In this document: positions 61,955-64,000 of the stretch, one piece after another
Position numbering within the stretch: position 1 is the first letter of the stretch
How the letters are laid out: each line of letters starts with the position of its first letter
Source: DASVBE01 sp963770375
Lineage (GTDB): Bacteria; Actinomycetota; Actinomycetes; Streptosporangiales; Streptosporangiaceae
Direction: 5' to 3'
NCBI GenBank assembly: GCA_963770375.1
Contig: CAVYPM010000026.1
Span: forward strand, 22,124-86,123
Length of the DNA stretch: 64,000 nt
Translations under genes and position numbers: made by a program
The notes under the pieces: generated by a model
The model's database searches: none
What the model saw: only the letters and a program-made list of their open reading frames with translations
What the model was told of the DNA's origin: nothing

Positions 61955-62008
61955 CTGGCGCCGCTAAGGCGGACCAGACCCGCGCCGAATCTCACTCACA
62001 TGGTTGAT

Positions 62009-62122
62009 ATGCAAGGTGATCGAAGGTGCCAGGACCATGAATACCGCGCCTCGATCACCTGCATGATCAGGCATTATGTGGCCCGAAGGGCGCAGGTGAC
62101 CGAAGGTCACCCACATTATGCC
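62009..62122. repeat. Nested inverted repeats (possible cruciform/structured region)
   Basis: Arms ATGCAAGGTGATCGA (62009-62023) and TCGATCACCTGCAT (62051-62064) pair. GGCATTATGTGG (62070-62081) pairs with CCACATTATGCC (62111-62122) with one mismatch, enclosing GGTGACC-GAA-GGTCACC (62095-62111). AGGTGAYCGAAGGT also occurs as a direct repeat at 62014 and 62094. No gene was found in 61955-62483. Confidence 0.6.
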
Positions 62123-62483
62123 GATGACAGCGCGTTCTGCCTCCGGAGGCCGAGGCGGGCAGATCGCCGGATCGGGCGCAACTCATACGGCGTTCGTATT
62201 GGCGGCGGCGGTGGGCCGATCAGGCGGTTCGGGCAGCAGGGCTGTGCGATGTCCGCGAAGCCGCGGGCGAGCTGGTTAGGTGTCTGGCGCCGGGGCGCGA
62301 GTCCAGCGGTTTCCCGCGTCCACTTTCGGGGTTAAGCGCGGAATTGTCACATCGCCTCGGGGACATTCGCGAACGCTGGCCTTGGCGAGTCGAGCCTTGC
62401 CTTACCGCGGCCGGTGCTCCCACCGGGCGGGGGCGGCGAGCTCTCGCTCCTCCGCCCCCGCCACCGGGTTCGTCAGCTGCGCG

Positions 62484-63675
62484 CTACTTGAGAATCGTCG
62501 AGCAGTACTGCGGAAATCCGCCCTGCGGGCTGGTGCAGTCCTCGGTCTGCTGGAACTGGAGTGCCTGGCCGAAGTCCTTCGAGGTGCCGGGGTAGTCACC
62601 GCCGAAGGTGAAGGCGTTGAGCGTCCGGTTGAACGCGTACAAGGGATAGGTGCAGAACGGCCCGCCGTAGCCGGAACAGTCCGTCGGGCCCACGAACGAG
62701 TTACCGAGGACCTCGGCCTCCCCGCCTGTGTCCGTGACGGCCGCCCACGACTTGGCCGTGCTGCCGTTGCCGAAGGTGACGCCCTTGATCTGGAGCGGCT
62801 TGAACCGAAGCCAGCTCGGGACGTTGAACGAGTAGCAGGGCGGCTTCGTCGCGCTCCCGGGCAGGCAGAACTGTCCGGCCGGGGTCGTGTAGTCGCCGGT
62901 GTGGCCGATCTCCCAGACCAGCGAGTTCGGTGCGTCGTTGACGAGGCCCCAGCTGAGCGCGTTGCCGAGCTTCTGCACGCTGAAGGCCGGCATCAGCGGC
63001 CCGTCGACCTTGCTGTTCAGGACGATCGTCCCCGAGTGGCCGGTCGTGAGGTCGGTGACGGTGATGTGCATCCCGTCCCTGGCCGCTGTCACGTACTGGT
63101 GGTCGGTGATCGTGTCGCCCGCATGCATCAGCAGCGGCCCGCCGGTCGCGGTGTCGGTGAGCATGGCGTTGAACGCTGCCGACTCGGAGTTGCCGTGTCT
63201 GCGAGACCTCCCAGACCGGCGAGCACGCCGAGTAGGTGTTCGCCGAGTAGGTGACGTCGTAGCCGCCGCCCGCGGTGCAGTTCGTGACGATGCTGTTCGG
63301 ATAGAACTGCAGCTCGAGGAACGCCTCGCCGAACAGACTGTTCGGGTCGGTGACGGTGCCGCCGATCCAGAACGTCGGCCCGACCGAGTCGACCTGCCCC
63401 ACCTGGCCGGCCGTCGTTCCGGCCTGGTCCGTGGGCAGCACGATCGTCCAGGTCAGGTCCTGGGCCGAACCGGGCGCGTTCGAGAGCGGGTCAATCTCCG
63501 GCTCATCATGGCCGGTGCAGCTCGACGTGTACCAGACGAAATCCTGCGGATGGTGGCCGATACACAGCGACTGGCCGCGGCCGGACGCATCGGCACGCGG
63601 CGCAGCCGCCGCACCAGCAAACGCGACAGCCACGGCGACCGCGAACGCGACCGCGCACAAAAGCCGAAGACGCAT
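62484..63675 (-). CDS. Secreted protein of unknown function, frameshifted
   Basis: About 396 codons. The N-terminus MRLRLLCAVAFAVAVAVAFA followed by AAAAPRADA is a Sec signal peptide. The mature part begins CIGHHPQDFVWYTSSCTGHD and DLTWTIVLPTDQAG. After a shift near 63193 come LMHAGDTITDHQYVTAARDG, VQKLGNALSWGLVNDAPNSL and SWLRFKPLQIKGVTFGNGST. Beta-rich, with many Cys, probably an extracellular binding or enzyme domain. The family is not recognised. GAGGAG precedes ATG 63675. Confidence 0.7.
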
Positions 63676-64000
63676 AGGTTTCTCCTCTGGCTAGGCGATA
63701 TCGCAGCCAAGATTCTTGCGGCAATCGCATTCCACCGCAAGCCGCCTCGAGCAGTCGCGAATGCCGCGTCACGCATGGACGACGTAGCACCGCAGCGGAC
63801 AAACCATCACCAACCGTATGGCGTGCCGGAGACCAGGAATCGACCGACTGGCGATGGGAGGCGCCGGGGGTCGCACGGAACAATCTGCATCCGCTTCCAC
63901 GACACGGGCTGGCTCGAGATCGTTCCGGAGCGGCGGCCTCCGACACGGTCGTCCGCGAGGGCGCCGTCGCTCGCAGCGCTCCTCGCCCAGCGCCCGCTGG
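63676..64000. other. Upstream region at the window end, no supported gene
   Basis: About 325 bp. It probably holds the promoter of the secreted-protein gene. Open frames on both strands lack starts and recognisable domains. Confidence 0.4.

Overview
The window is high-GC DNA with long ORFs, frequent GTG starts, stop/start overlaps and strong GGAGG ribosome sites. Its gene families (MmyB-type regulators, SARP and LAL-type LuxR regulators, DUF3349, GAF-ANTAR proteins, LLM flavin enzymes, Zur/Fur) are typical of a filamentous Actinomycetota chromosome. No rRNA or CRISPR array was seen. Four tRNA genes are present: Lys-TTT, Glu-TTC, Asp-GTC and Phe-GAA.

Layout. 1-6.4 kb: tail of an MmyB-like regulator, a DEAD/DEAH helicase, a 58-bp near-perfect palindrome, a PiT phosphate transporter behind a PHO-box-like sequence, and small housekeeping-type genes (DUF3349, TrmO-like, YciI, PNPOx). 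6.5-14.3 kb: enzymes and a large SARP regulator. 14.5-18.9 kb: a zinc-uptake operon (binding protein, ATPase, two permeases, Zur) preceded by Zur-box-like palindromes. 18.9-33 kb: VOC and LysE genes separated by a 4 x 16-bp tandem repeat, a patch of gene remnants, a LAL regulator, hydrolase plus MMPL transporter, a PAP2/pseudokinase/flippase-like fusion, lipoproteins and glutamate decarboxylase. 33-43 kb: tRNA-Lys, metabolic genes, a membrane glycosyltransferase-like protein with about 1,100 residues of repeat-rich disordered N-terminus, an acyl-CoA dehydrogenase and a PspC protein.

43.4-60.8 kb: a tRNA cluster followed by a genomic island. A perfect 45-bp direct repeat, starting at the anticodon loop of tRNA-Phe (43676-43720) and recurring at 60738-60782, marks the two ends of a 17.1-kb integrated element. 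A decayed tyrosine integrase lies just inside the left end, and 11-bp CCCACA-N5 iterons lie inside both ends. The cargo looks like a stress kit: two GAF-ANTAR proteins, a coiled-coil protein with two Rho_N/SAP-like motifs plus two tiny partner genes, a PfkB kinase, DJ-1/PfpI, an iron-permease-like protein, a Rho_N mini-protein, a STAS relic, a Rieske/DUF2231 protein, DUF72, hemerythrin and MscL, with IS5- and IS110-type fragments. No transfer or replication genes were found. Right of the island are a hydrolase, an integrase C-terminal fragment, a nested inverted-repeat region and a secreted protein.

Many genes outside the island are interrupted by isolated one-base frameshifts while both halves stay well preserved. 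This suggests base-level assembly errors in G/C runs. Several genes inside the island carry larger lesions (lost catalytic residues, internal stops, truncations) that look like real decay.
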